From contig OZ034968.1 of the NCBI GenBank assembly GCA_964030785.1, positions 48,569,230 to 48,633,229 of the forward strand: a stretch of DNA of 64,000 bases, written 5' to 3'. Below the pieces are notes generated by a model that worked only from the letters and a program-made list of their open reading frames with translations, searched no databases and was not told where the DNA came from. The position numbers and the translations under genes are program-made. Source of the DNA: Siderastrea siderea (lineage: Eukaryota > Cnidaria > Anthozoa > Scleractinia > Rhizangiidae). Every line of letters begins with the position of its first letter. Position 1 is the first letter of the stretch. Positions 18,450 through 29,989 of this stretch are shown one piece after another.

Positions 18450-21295
18450 GTGAACTGATGTTGTTAGACTCTTCAGGAATTACACAAGACAGGAGAACAT
18501 CACCATATTTAAGAACCCTTCACACCAGCAAATTTCCTTTAATGAGGTACTTGCCTGTGTATGGGTAACAATTTTCTTTGACAACTTTGCATGTGTGTGT
18601 AAGCAATGACTTTTGAACTGATGAAGTAGCAAGCACTATCAGGTGGAAATCTTTGTCACAGAAAATTTGCTGTTGAAACTGTGGCATATTATAGAGAATG
18701 GGATTCCTGACTATTCTAGTTTCACAATTGTTTTGCTTTTACTGATTTTGCATTGAGAGTTAAACAAAACAAATTTATATCAATCCCTAACTTTTCACTT
18801 ATTGTTAACCTATTACCACCATTTTTTTACTTGCATATTAGCAAGGGCATTTGTTCAAACTGGAGAGAGTGTTTTGCAATTATTTGCTAGCGAGGTCTGT
18901 AGCTATGTTCTATCCTTGCCAAAATAACACAGTTCAAAGTTTCCCTAGCTGTCATACATGTATGTGTTGTTTGGTGAACCCTACCCACAACAGCCCATTC
19001 ACTTCAAACCAACCAAACATGGCAGCTGATGACAGGTTCAGCTATAGATAACTCAGTACAAAAACAGAAATCAAACCTTGCCATTATAATATGTTAATGT
19101 CAAACATGTATTTTACCAACTGTTACTACAGTAAGGTACATGTATCAAATTAATTTATATAGAACGTTGAATGTCACAAGAACATTTTGAATTGCATTCA
19201 ATAACTATTCTAGAATTTGAAAATCTCTTAATAATGAAATGTGGTGATACCAATAATTTCCAAGATAATGTGTGCCAATTGGCAAAATGCCATCCACAGT
19301 CAAGCTTAGTTCACCTTTTGCAACTTAAGGTGGCTTATGTCAGTTTTGAGAGGGTGAAATGTTAAATAATTCATCTATCTCTTAATACTGTTTGTTACAG
19401 TGTACAACCATCATTTGCCACATTTGCACACTAAGAAAGCTAATAAACAACCAACAGCTTCACCTCATATTATTTCAGAAATCAGAAATTGGCTCTGGCT
19501 CTTTTAAAATAAAAATCTCTATGTCATATGATGGTTGACAGTAAAAGAACAAATGATCTGAAAATTTTACAAGAGTTAAAAGTTGGGCTGCTTCTCCATC
19601 TCAAAACTGTGGTAAGCCACCTAAAGCACTACAAGAACAAGCAACATGGACTTAAGTGATTACAACTTTCTGAACTGGGAAATAAATACACTACTGAATC
19701 TGCATAATTATGTTGCTTGTCCATAGGCTAAGTTATGCTACAAGTATGGACCAGCCTTTTGGCAGATAACATTGGTAGATAAAAGCTTAAAATCAAACAA
19801 AAACAGCACTACCTTAACTGATGTTAAATATGGCATCCTGTTAAAATAGGAATTCCACTAACTCAACTTGAAAACTTCAGCATAATTATATAACATTAGT
19901 TGTAACAAACATATCACTGAAAATATGAACAAGGCATTCAAGTAAGCATGTATCAACATACAGTCTGACTACAGAAATTCTATAACCAATTGAATTCACA
20001 CCTACAAAAGAACCAAAATAGTGACAAATAATTTCTGTCAAAATTGGAACTCTGAAGTTCAAAACTAAGCAAACCATTTTCTTTTACGGCATACCCAGGA
20101 GTGTTTTCTCAAGAGATTCTTAAGGCCACATTCCTCAATCCACCCCTTGGTTTTTTAGGGTCCTGTGGTTGTCAGTGTGACAGCAGTTAATGACATCAAA
20201 AAAAATTATTGCAATCATTGGTTAAATTTGCAACTTCAGAGTTCATGACAGGTGCTATTTGAAATTGTTGTATAAAATAAAACCTCACTTATTGAATGTA
20301 AACATCTGGAAATATTCTATGCAGCTCAGACTAGGAGTAAGGGGCTTTCATTCATAAGTGCATGGGGGGGGGGGGGGGAAGCTTATTAGCAGTAATAAAT
20401 AAAAAAAAAGGCGAATTACAGGGGTGTGTGACATTTTTGCCAACCAAGGTTGAAGGGCTGGATAATATTTGGAAGCCACTCCACTGCTTGTGTTCCTATG
20501 ACTCCTAGTAAGATCAGCATAAGAAGAATGAGTGTGCTCATTCTCAGCCCTCACCTGCCATTCTCACTTTATTTATGTGTATGATTTTGGCTATGCTTGT
20601 GTTTCTTTTAAAACAAGGAAGAATTGTGAGGATATACGCTGGACCTGCCTTGACAATTTTAGGGGTGGAGTGCATCAGTTCCATATTTGTAAAACTTAAA
20701 AACGTTATAATTACCACATTTTGGTCACTCAACCACCCCTTAACTTAAGTTCAAATAGGTAAGTATTGTGTTGCCGTAAGTTCATTTTGTCTTGCCCGTA
20801 AGTGTTGGGCCACCATAGAAAAGTGTATAGATATTAATTTCTTCTAAGACTTTCCATATAACAAATCAAAAAGGTAACTGTCTCTCCTGCATCATATAAA
20901 TGAAAGGGACATTAGATGGCCAATCTTTGCAGTTTGAGGCTAGGGTTGGAAAAAATAAGAGTGTTTGTGTAAGGAAAAAGGGGTGATGGCCTTAAGGTTT
21001 GAGTACACAATTAATAATTCTGAAATTAATAAAACCCATAAAAACAGTAACCTCAAACCATGCCCACCCATTCCTTAATTCCACTAGAATCAAGTTGACA
21101 TTACAGCAATCTCATTCCCAGAAGCCACATAACCCTTACCCAGTAGAATGCGTAACAAGATGCTTTGGGATAAAGCAACCCACCATGACTGCCATAGCTG
21201 TAGACTTTATCCTAAAGTATCTAAATTCCCATTTTAATGCTGGATAGGGATGATGTGGGCGGGGAACAAGTTTCATCTAACAGATACTACTGCTT
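18450..21295. other. Intergenic centre of element B
   Basis: About 2.8 kb between the convergent transposase and HECT genes, AT-rich, presumably 3' UTRs. A G-run at 20365-20380 is low complexity. No further gene is supported. Confidence 0.6.
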
Positions 21296-23753
21296 TCAGT
21301 GCACGGCAAATGTTTGCCCTTTGCAAAAAGCTAAGAGAAAAATATCTTTAAATTTCTCAAAACTTTGCATGTGACACACTGGAAAAGTTATGGTGTGTCC
21401 ACATGCCCCCACAGATGGAAAGCATACACTGTGTTCAGGATTTCGCTTGAGACAGTCATGGTCAAACATGACAGTTATGCTGAAGTTTGACTTGTTAATC
21501 TCTCTGTGCTTCTGTCCAGTAAGCCAGCCTAGTACTCCTGCTGGTGTCAGATCAGGACTGATCAATTCTTCTATCTCCTCACCATCAGGAGGGCCTTGCT
21601 GCAACACATTCAAATCATCTTCAGCTTTCCAAGCAATTGGTTCTGCATACCCAGTAATTCTTTCATCCTCCAGGGTAAGTAGAAAGTCCTGAAAGTGATC
21701 CATGACTTGCTCTTCCGTGTGTCGATGAGAGGAACCTTCTACAGAATATTCAGGTACCATCAAAGAAAACAGGTAGTTGGCATCCACCTTCTTCTGCTGC
21801 CCTATAACAAAAGGACTTCGAGTAACTTCAGGATATTTGGAAAGGATACCTGCCAACCCATAAAGTTCCAACCCCTTTTTGAATTCATTCAGACAAAGCA
21901 TCCTTCGGCTCAACATACTGACAACAATTGAGGCAGTTATGGAGTCCAAGTGGGCTTCATCAACCACTCCTGTATACCCATGCTCAAATATGGTGTCTTG
22001 GTGCTGTAGAACATCACTTTGTATTTGCTGCAGTAGCTCTTGTTCAGCTGAAGTCAGATGTCGTTCAGGACAGATACTTGAAAAGTCAATGTCACTCTCC
22101 AAAACCAAAGAATCATAAACACTTTCTGCTAGAAAGCATGGCGGTGGCCCTCCTTGAGCTAAGCTTGTTGCCACAATTGCTCCACATGCTCTAAAATTTC
22201 CGTTCTGAACATCATTTGTGGAGTGTATTGGGCTCCCATTGGGAAAGAATTTTTCTGCAATAGCTTCAACTGTTGTGGCGAGAAACTCCTTGGACAAAGC
22301 ACCAGAATCTATTCCGTCTTCTCCAACAAACTTGATTCTTACTTCATGATCAGGAGAGATTTTGTGTGTTTCTCGACGCCAAAGGTGAAGAACTCTCTCT
22401 AATGGTGTACATGTACCTCTTCTTATTACAAGAAATAAGGACCCCTTATCTTTAATAACCTTCTCTTCAAGTGCATTTAATACCCCAGCTTCATCATTTA
22501 TAGTTGAATAATTGGCATGGTTGGACTCATCTCCGCTCATCTCCCTATTTAGCTCTTCTTGTAAGGACCATGCAAATTGTTCATCACTCTTGATTTGAAT
22601 TGAATTGATTTCAATCTTCTCACTATCGCTGGGAAAGTGTGCTGATAAGGAGGCAATCCCTGCATCATTAAAGGGACTTGCTTTCGAACAGCGTGGTTCT
22701 TTAACACCACTATACACTGCTGTATTGCTGGCACTGGGTTCAATCTCATCTCTATTTTGCTGTACAGCTTCACAATCAACAGGGTGATCCTTATCAAAAA
22801 CTGACCTTTCAAACTCCTTCTCATCACTACTATCACTGTCAATGTCAATTTTACTGCAGACAAAACAATGCTTTCTCAACTGCATGATAGGGATGGACAA
22901 GCTGCATTTGGGGCACTTTGTTAGTGGTGACTGGGTGGTAACAGGCTGTGGTGGTTTATCCAAAGACAAACAGCTTTTCATTGGGCGAATATATAAGAGA
23001 GTGCTGCTTCCAACAAGATCCCTGATGTATGGGATGGTGTAGCCATTACTTGGCATCAAAATTAACTTGAGGGGTCTTGAAGTTCCCCCTGATTCTGCTC
23101 GCATAAGTTCGAATGCCCCATCCCGTGATTTTAACTTCTCATATTCACTCTCAAGAACATCTTTAAAATGCTCAAAGTTCCCATTTTTGTTCGGAAAAAC
23201 CACCCTTTTTCTGCCTAGCCCTGACTCTTTTAATGAAAGTAACGATTCCTGAGAGGGGGTCTTATCTTGTTCTGTGTTTGAGAGCAAGCAGAAGTCATGC
23301 GTCCACGTTTCTTTAGGCTGGATCATGATGACAGTTTTCCCCTTCGATTTTCCTTTTCCTTTCTTTGAAGGAATCTGCATTCTATTTCCTCCTCCCGAGA
23401 GAGATGGAAAAGCTCGCCTAAAAAAGTGAAATCGAGAAAGTCTTATTTCTTAGCGATAACTAAGAAACTAAGTGATAACTTAAAATTTTGGCCAGTTTAC
23501 AATCGTTTCTCACTCCCTTCTATCTGGTGTTATTTTCTAATAACAAGCTGACAACACGTTTCTTGCTACTTTATGTCGCATTTCATTGCGAAAAATTCAA
23601 ATGCACTTACTTCAAATCCCTCTCCACGGCATCAGAAAAAGATTGTGATGATGTATCGGAGGATGTAGAAGGTTGCTGTCGAGGGTTTTCATCTTCGATC
23701 TTAGAAATAGCGTCTTTTAAAATCGACACAACCTCGCTCACTTTTCTCGCCAT
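21296..23753 (-). CDS. HECT-type E3 ubiquitin ligase, two exons, cargo of element B
   Basis: Exon 1 is 23753-23611 (starts MARKVSEVVSIL), intron 23610-23418 with GTAAGTG donor and TTTTTTAG acceptor, exon 2 is 23417-21296; the join keeps frame and gives about 754 residues without a stop. Features in order: a charged N-terminus, a beta-grasp-like stretch, a small Cys/His finger (CPKCSLSIPIMQLRKHC, UBZ-like), an acidic Ser/Asp region, a UIM-like helix (DEQFAWSLQEELNREM), then the HECT domain, whose N-lobe has VRIKFVGEDGIDSGALSKEF and whose C-lobe has GACGHTITFP with the candidate catalytic Cys 35 residues from the end, the normal spacing. HECT ligases pass ubiquitin from E2 to substrate through that Cys. 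Similar genes are often annotated G2E3-like. Its role in transposition is unknown. Confidence 0.85.
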
Positions 23754-24137
23754 CTTGTTTTGATCACAAGGGCAAGAATTGGCGGGAAGAGTAGAGTTAC
23801 CGCTGACCTACTTATACCGTCGTCGACGACATGAAGAACACGACGACAAAGAGAACGACGACAAAGAGAAATTAGGACGAAATGAAGAACCCGACGACAA
23901 AGAGAATTTACGAATGTTGAAAAACACGACGACTTAACTAAATTACGACGAAACGAAGAACACGACGGCACGAAGAGTGGAACTCGACGACTCGAAGAAC
24001 AGTATTCGACGGCATAAAGAAGTTTCGACGGCACGAAGAGTGGAACTCGACGACACGAAGAACTGTTTTCGACGACATAAAGAAGTTTCGACGCCACGAA
24101 ATATAAGTTTCGATTTTGTCCCCTATCTGACGCCATA
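23751..24137 (-). repeat. Right TIR of element B
   Basis: Inverted copy of 16551-16915 with the same GTCGTCG minisatellite, the palindrome GTCGTCGACGAC, the TATA box GGTATAAGTAGG (23808-23819) and ATGGCG. It differs from the left TIR mainly by a short insertion between TATA and ATG. It acts as the inferred promoter of the HECT gene. Confidence 0.85.
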
Positions 24138-24665
24138 AGTTTTAGTGAAATCGACAACTGCAGGCATGCACCGCGGTAACGAAACTTTGTGTGCATCGGG
24201 TGACTTTGGGAAATAAGGTTAAATTGTTTTTTCAAATAAGCTATTCTTGTCATCCTACGTTTATTAAATTAAGGACTGAGCAAAGATTCTCAGTAGATTG
24301 GTTTCAGATGAACACTTAAAAATGCGTGAAACTGAAAAACGTACGTTGGTTGCGTGACATTAACCCTAGAGCTTTTCTCTGGTGGGCAGGGCGAAGGGAT
24401 TTAAAAAATATATTCTCTGTTGGTTTTCGAAGAGGTAGCACAGTTAATGAACTATGGCTGGATTAAAATAAAAAGTTGGACATGAAAATCTCCTTTTCGG
24501 TCTGAGAATGTTTTCTTTCTTTTTGTTTAGGGTGGGGCGGGATTTGGGCTAAAGGTGTTTGAAAAGACGTTTAAGAGAATACTAAATCGACTGATTGTAA
24601 GTGCCCGGGTGAAAGTGATAGTATAAGTAAATGATTCTTGGCATTAAATGGTTTTCAAATAAAGC

Positions 24666-25919
24666 GGAGCTTTTCCATTTCTTGTTTCAGAGCTCACCTA
24701 ACCCCACCTTTAATGTATCGATTATGCAGAAGTGAAACCTTTTGCTTTACAACATCACACAACATTCAAGCCAGCCACCTGCATGTGATAAAGCTTTGTT
24801 CAGTAATTTGCAGGTTCTCGATTTTCCGAAAACTGGATTTCACAGACCCAAAAGGTTCCGATTAGAAATACTTAGTCCGTGCCTGCACCCTTTCCTCGTG
24901 TGTTTTAATATTCTTTAAAGGCATCTTGAGGTGACTTGGACATCTAAGTCACCCTCATATCAAGGTCTTCGAATACCTTTAAGAGTGATAGCGGGTCGCT
25001 GTAAAATGACAGTTTTGAGGACTTAATTTTTAATCAAGGCTCGCTTGGAATTATTATCTTGGAATTATCTTTCCCTTTTGCTTAACCGACCCACTTTCGC
25101 GAGGATGGGGGCGATGGGTGGGTGGAGGGGGGGGGGGGGTTGGAAACCTACTGAAGGGGAAATCTTTTCATGTTGGGGGATTAAGGGTTCAAACTTCCCC
25201 CTTCCCTTAGCCTTCAACCCCGGCTGCGCCCTCATTTTGTTGGCTCACGCTCTTTGCGTTTTTCGTTTGCAAACTTTATGACTCGGCCAAACTCATTCAA
25301 CATTATTCAACAATCTTGAACACAACTTTGTTGTGCGATGTTGAACAAGGTGGGTAAACGAATTCAATACTTTTGATCACACCTGAGAACATAGAAAAAG
25401 TTGAATCAATATTACAGAACATCATTGCACAGAGTGGCATACCTGAGAACAAAAGAAAAGTCGGCAAAATTGTGAAACATCATTAATTAAAGCTAGAAGG
25501 CCAAACTTGTTTTAAAAATTCAACAGCGTTGATCGGTGTTGAATAGAACGCTGAACCCCCCAGTTAACCGTTTTGTAGTTTTCTTCACTGTTGGAAGCTT
25601 TAAAAAAGACTGCACGCTCTACAGTGTCAGTCGAGTAGAGTCGTTTATCGTTGGTGCCTGTTGAGCATCGAAAGCGGAAAACCCAAGACTCATAAAAAGT
25701 CATCCAAGTTAAGCCCGTAGTGGGTTGTATTTTGTGCCATAGGACGAAGCTCTTAACAATCTTGCAGATCATTAAATTTATTCCCTGAGAACCAGTATGA
25801 AATTTGATTTCTTATTAATGTCTATTCTCCGTAAATAAGTGTTTGTGCGTTAAATGTACACTAGCACGTAAATACGAACAAGAACCAGGTAAAAATAAAA
25901 AGGAGGTTTACGGTATAAC
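24666..25919. other. Loop of element A
   Basis: About 1.25 kb between the foldback arms of A. A G-run at 25128-25138 and a partly repeated phrase (ACCTGAGAACA at 25381 and 25441) are the only structure noticed. No gene is supported. Confidence 0.5.
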
Positions 25920-27402
25920 CACTGCCTTATTTGAAAGTCTTTGAATGCCAGGAATCGATACAATCAGTCGATTTGGTGTTCTCTAAAACTTCTTTCCCCG
26001 AAACCTATAGCCCCAGCCCCTCCCCACCCTCACCCCAACAAAACGAAAAAAGAATTTTAAGACCGAACAGGAAATTTTCATGCCTGACTTTGTATTTTAA
26101 TCTAGCCATAGTATATAAAATAGCGTTCATTATCTGTGCTACTTCTTGGAAAACCAACAGAGAATATATTTTTAAAACCCCCTTTGCGGCTTTGCCCTGC
26201 CCATTAGGTAAAAGCTCAGTCTCGGGTATGTCACGCAACCAACGTGCGCTTTTTTAAGTTGTACAGATTTCAAAGTACTCATCGAACCCAATCTACTGAG
26301 AATCTTCGCTCAGTCCTTAAAGTAGTAAACGTAGGAAGACAGAAATAGCTTATTTGAAAAAAAAATCAAACCTAATTCCCCGAAGTCACCCGATGCACCC
26401 AAAATTTCGTTACCGCGGTACATGCATGCGGTAGTCGATTTCACTAAAAACTCGTTCTAAATTAATTAGCCGCATCACCCAAAGCACGTAACAGATGTTT
26501 TTGTATTAACGACTTCTTGTTTCGCTGTTCAGTTCAGAGCTAGTTTGAAAGGAAAGACATCTTATGTACAACACCTTAAGCCTGCTTTCCAACGAAAATA
26601 GGAAAAGAGAATCCTCACATCAAAAACGGCGGATGTTCGCTGAAACGGCATGGCAAGTTGCGATATCCTGTCAAGTTTCCTTGCAGTTTGCTTGAATTTT
26701 ATCATCAACAAGGACCACAGCTCTCATCTGTGATACAGCAACATGAAGGTTAGAGGATATTGTATTAAAATCGGTTGTTGGCTGATCAAAACCTGCGGTA
26801 AACGTGAAGTTGTTTGTGTATGTGTACACTGAGTTAATTAGGCTGACTTTTCTGATCGCTTAAATCAACGCATTTTGTCCAACTTTAAAATTCTATAACA
26901 TCGCGTCAATAAATTTCCCCAAAAACTCCTTTTAGGAGGGAAAAGAACATCTTTTCTCCTCTTGAAATACAAATTCTTGACGAATAATATTCGGTACCAC
27001 ATACTTTTTTTAGGGGTTAAACGTGATATACTTTTTATCTAGTCAAAAGTATATCGGATAAATTTAATTAGAGCGCGGAAATAAATAAGCAGAAATTGCT
27101 GAAATTGCTTTTGACATATATTTAAACATCGTTCTCCAAGTTTGGTTACTTTTTATTGCTCTGGAATGCTTCATTTTGTCACGCGAAGCTTCGAGATTTG
27201 CCTTAAATTTTGAGCTTCAAAAGCGGTATTTTGAGCGAATTCCGTTAATATCGATTTTCTTGAAAATAAATCGATATTCAGCCAAATGAACTATGCAGTG
27301 ATTTGTTTCAAATTAAGGTCTACCTAACATAAGAATATGAGCGGAATTGATTTTTGAGCTGTTGCCACCAAATGTTTGACCGTTGGTAACATTCGCTCTT
27401 AA

Positions 27403-27750
27403 AATCTGGAACGTAGGACACGCAGCCAGATGATGTTTTGTTTTACAGCCAAGTGAACATGCATCATCTTCAGTACCTTCGCCATTGGCGGCATTATTTT
27501 CTGTTTTTTTTTTTTAGGACCCTTGTCCGGGCGACTTTCATTCCTTTCCTCAGAGACGGAGCTACTTTTGCCTTGGTAGCGAATGCTTGCTCCCTGATGT
27601 GACCAGGCGATGAGGTTGCTAACGGTTTCTTCTTTCCTTCTCTTTTCATCTCTTTACTAAAATGTGAATTGTCTAAAATGTGAGTTTGGACAAAAGTTGG
27701 GACATAAGGAATGGTGCTTCTGAGGACTCTAGCACAGGACACCCATCATC
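27403..27750 (-). pseudogene. BEL/Pao gag, proximal part
   Basis: Minus-strand reading gives gag C-terminal sequence with a basic linker (KEMKREGKKKPLATSS) and the first half of the Cys/His knuckle (LGCKTKHHLAACPTF) that stops exactly at the TTAA next to element A. The reading resumes at 15596. A poly-A/T run at 27502-27514 and a frame change separate the linker from the knuckle. The 5' remainder of gag and the 5' LTR are not recognised further right. Confidence 0.65.
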
Positions 27751-28481
27751 TTATTCCATCTTTCTTATTTCTTTCCGAGCTTAACATTTACCATCTTTCT
27801 TTCTTCATTGACTTGGAATCTCGTTTGACTGGTTTAAGATTGTTTATTTCACGCAGCAATTCACCATTATTCATCCACCCTGGCAGGGTGGGGTGAGGTG
27901 CATCCTGGCAACAGTAACAGCCCGGCTAACGCAATCGAGGGCGCTAACAGTTCACTTCGGGATAATATGAGTGTGAGGTCAATTACGACGGGTAACTTAT
28001 TTTTTTCAGTTCTGTACCCTGGTCCCAGAGGTTTTCTCTTCGTCTTCTCAAACGAAACTGGGCAGCGACTACGTCTCAAGAAGTAACAAGAAAGAGAATA
28101 TTTTTCTTCTCTCTCGTCGCTTCACGGCTCAGAGTATTTCCTTGGCGAGATGTCTTACGTGGGGACAATGCACCCCGGGGGCCACCAAAAACAAGACAAA
28201 ACAAAGACAAGCGAAGGTTTATTTTCGCGCCTTTTGTTTTTTTTGTCAACACAATTTCTATCAAGAGTTTTGATTGGTGTTATAGTTATAATACATCAAT
28301 TTGGTCCAATCAAATGATGTGTTTTCGACAGTCCTGTGCATGTATTTGAGCTCATCTGCTCGATGATGTAATTTCCAGTTTTGAGAGTTGGTCTTTGCAT
28401 ATTTTGCAGACGTCTGCCGTTTAGAAATAGCAGCAAGCGGGTAAGTGTGATGGAAAATGTACTGACAATTTCTCGCCACTA

Positions 28482-28704
28482 GACTGCGAGCAGTCGATAT
28501 TCTTCTACAAGCACATAAGGGGGCGCGCGAGGAATCGGGACGGCGCGATTCAAGTGGCTCGCGGCCAAGCCGCGGACAACAGACTTGACCTTGTTCATCG
28601 TGGTTGAGGCTTCGTCGCGAGCCACTCGAAACGCGCGATCGTGCCATTCCCGATTCTTTGCGCGCTGTACTGTCCTCCAAGAAAAATAACGACTGCTCGC
28701 AGTC
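28482..28704. mobile_element. MITE with GACTGCGAGCAGTC termini
   Basis: The ends GACTGCGAGCAGTCG and CGACTGCTCGCAGTC are perfect inverted repeats; arms of about 100 bases pair imperfectly throughout (for example GGCTCGCG and CGCGAGCC at the centre). No coding capacity. Confidence 0.75.
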
Positions 28705-29744
28705 CATCTGGCTGCCTTCATCTCAGCTGACCATGAACCATGTCAGCGGCCTTTATATCCTGGGGTGTGCACGATTAAAAAGAAACGTAAAAACGAGTAC
28801 GGTTTTTGCGAACTCTTTTTGTCAAATCGTGCAGAATGAAGCTAGCCTTGACGTAATTGCTCCAATCAAGCATTGCGAGAATCAGAAAACTTAATTTTGC
28901 GTATGTCTTGTCGTTGGCCAATCACGTTCGTGTTTGGTTTGTTTGTTCGTTTGTTCCACGCCATTTGTTAGCTGTTAATATATCACTTTCCCAGGTATTG
29001 CTCGCTATTTTATAACAGTATATTCTGGATTGCTAGCTTTTTTTGTTTCCGTGAATTTTTATTTCGATACTGACGACAATCGTCGCCAATTCGAGTAAGA
29101 AACCCGCTAAGCAATCTTTTATTGTGATGGATGCAGAGGCAAAGACAGCCATATTTTGGAACCTTTCCCTCTCATGTTTGTCACATTTACAAAACGTGGC
29201 GGTCTCTTTCAACGTAACGCATGTTTTTGCTTGCCGAGACACGTACTGCGGAGATCAAAGACTTTCGACGTAAACAAAGTTCGCCCTATCACAGGAATGG
29301 AATTTTTCAGTTTTTGAGAGTTTGTCTTTGCACAAAATGCGGATTTCTGCATTGAAAATTGTTAGAAATTTTTTTTCCATAACCACTCAGCTGAGTCTCA
29401 GCTGACCGCAGAACCTAGTCAGCGGTCACTCGTCATTGAACTGCACACCATGCGCGTCTCGCGCGTCTGCGCTCAGTTTCGAAAGAAACCTGAATCAGGA
29501 CGGGTACGGTTTCTGCGAGCTGTTGGAAACTGTCGTTAAAAATAGTGCTAACCTTCGCGTAATTATTCCAGTCAAGCGTTGCGTGAGAACTAGAAAAACA
29601 TCATATTGCAATGCTCTATTGTTGCCATTGACCAATAAGATTCTTGTTTTTGTTAGCTATTGTGTTACAGTCCATACTTTAATATTTTCTGGTTTGCTGG
29701 CTCTTCTTTGTTCCTGTGAATTTCTATTCCGCTACACCGAAATT

Positions 29745-29845
29745 GGTGGGCAATTCGAGTGAGAAGCCCGTTGAAAAATCTATTATTGTCGTGGATACAG
29801 AGTCAAAAACGATAAACCCTAACGGATCTGAATTTGTAAAGGTAA
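29745..29845 (+). other. Exon-like segment in DR1
   Basis: One frame reads NSSEKPVEKSIIVV then DTESKTINPNGSEFVK and ends at a good donor, AAG/GTAAGA. The DR2 copy (39165-39269) keeps the same reading with conservative changes. No start codon or family is recognised. Confidence 0.35.
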
Positions 29846-29900
29846 GACATTTTCATTTAAGGCTTTCTCTCTCGATGACGTGACTCAGTGTTCGATTGTG

Positions 29901-29942
29901 CAGGGCGCGAAAAAGGATGGGCCCATCCTTTTTCGCGCCCTG
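29901..29942. repeat. Perfect 42-bp palindrome inserted in DR1
   Basis: CAGGGCGCGAAAAAGGATGG G followed by its exact reverse complement with no spacer. DR2 lacks it at the equivalent position (39318), and GATTGTG/GGTTGTG flanks it in DR1, so it looks like a minute insertion made of two terminal repeats. Confidence 0.9.
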
Positions 29943-29989
29943 GGTTGTGTGAAAAATCATTGCGTTATTTATCGACAATATGCTTAACC

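Larger units (their letters stand above)
16551..24137. mobile_element. Element B: 7.6-kb DNA transposon with DDE transposase and HECT ligase
   Basis: Both ends read TATGGCGTCAGATAGGGG inward. AGTTTT is duplicated at 16545-16550 and 24138-24143, a 6-bp target duplication. TIRs are about 365 bases (16551-16915) and 387 bases (23751-24137) and run up to the first codons of the two inward-facing genes. The undisturbed target can be read in the other arm of element A (26440-26460), confirming the borders. Transposase type, 6-bp TSD and TA ends suggest an IS3EU-like or related integrase-core superfamily; that label needs a Repbase comparison. Confidence 0.85.
15601..27398. mobile_element. Element A: TTAA-flanked long-arm foldback element, split by element B
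   Basis: Both outer ends read GAGCGAATGTTACCAA inward and are flanked by TTAA (15597-15600 and 27399-27402). The left arm is 15601-16550 plus, beyond element B, 24138 to about 24665; the right arm is about 25920-27398, inverted, with roughly 85-90 percent visual identity. Without B the element is about 4.2 kb. TTAA duplication is typical of Kolobok and piggyBac superfamilies. No transposase is visible, so it is non-autonomous or its gene is gone. Its insertion point interrupts the BEL/Pao gag reading, which independently fixes its borders. Confidence 0.85.
28956..29984. repeat. Direct repeat DR1 with duplicated promoter/exon-like units
   Basis: Matches 38405-39373 in the same orientation; the two copies flank the Penelope-rich stretch. 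Within DR1 two related units (about 28780-29150 and 29500-29850) share spacing of a CCAAT-like box, CGTAATT, TGTGAATTT and a Lys/Ser coding-like stretch, so the unit is also tandemly duplicated. Confidence 0.7.

Noticed and set aside
20348..20554. Small ORF across a poly-G run in element B
   Set aside because: Low-complexity sequence and no homology; lies in the presumed 3' UTR region.
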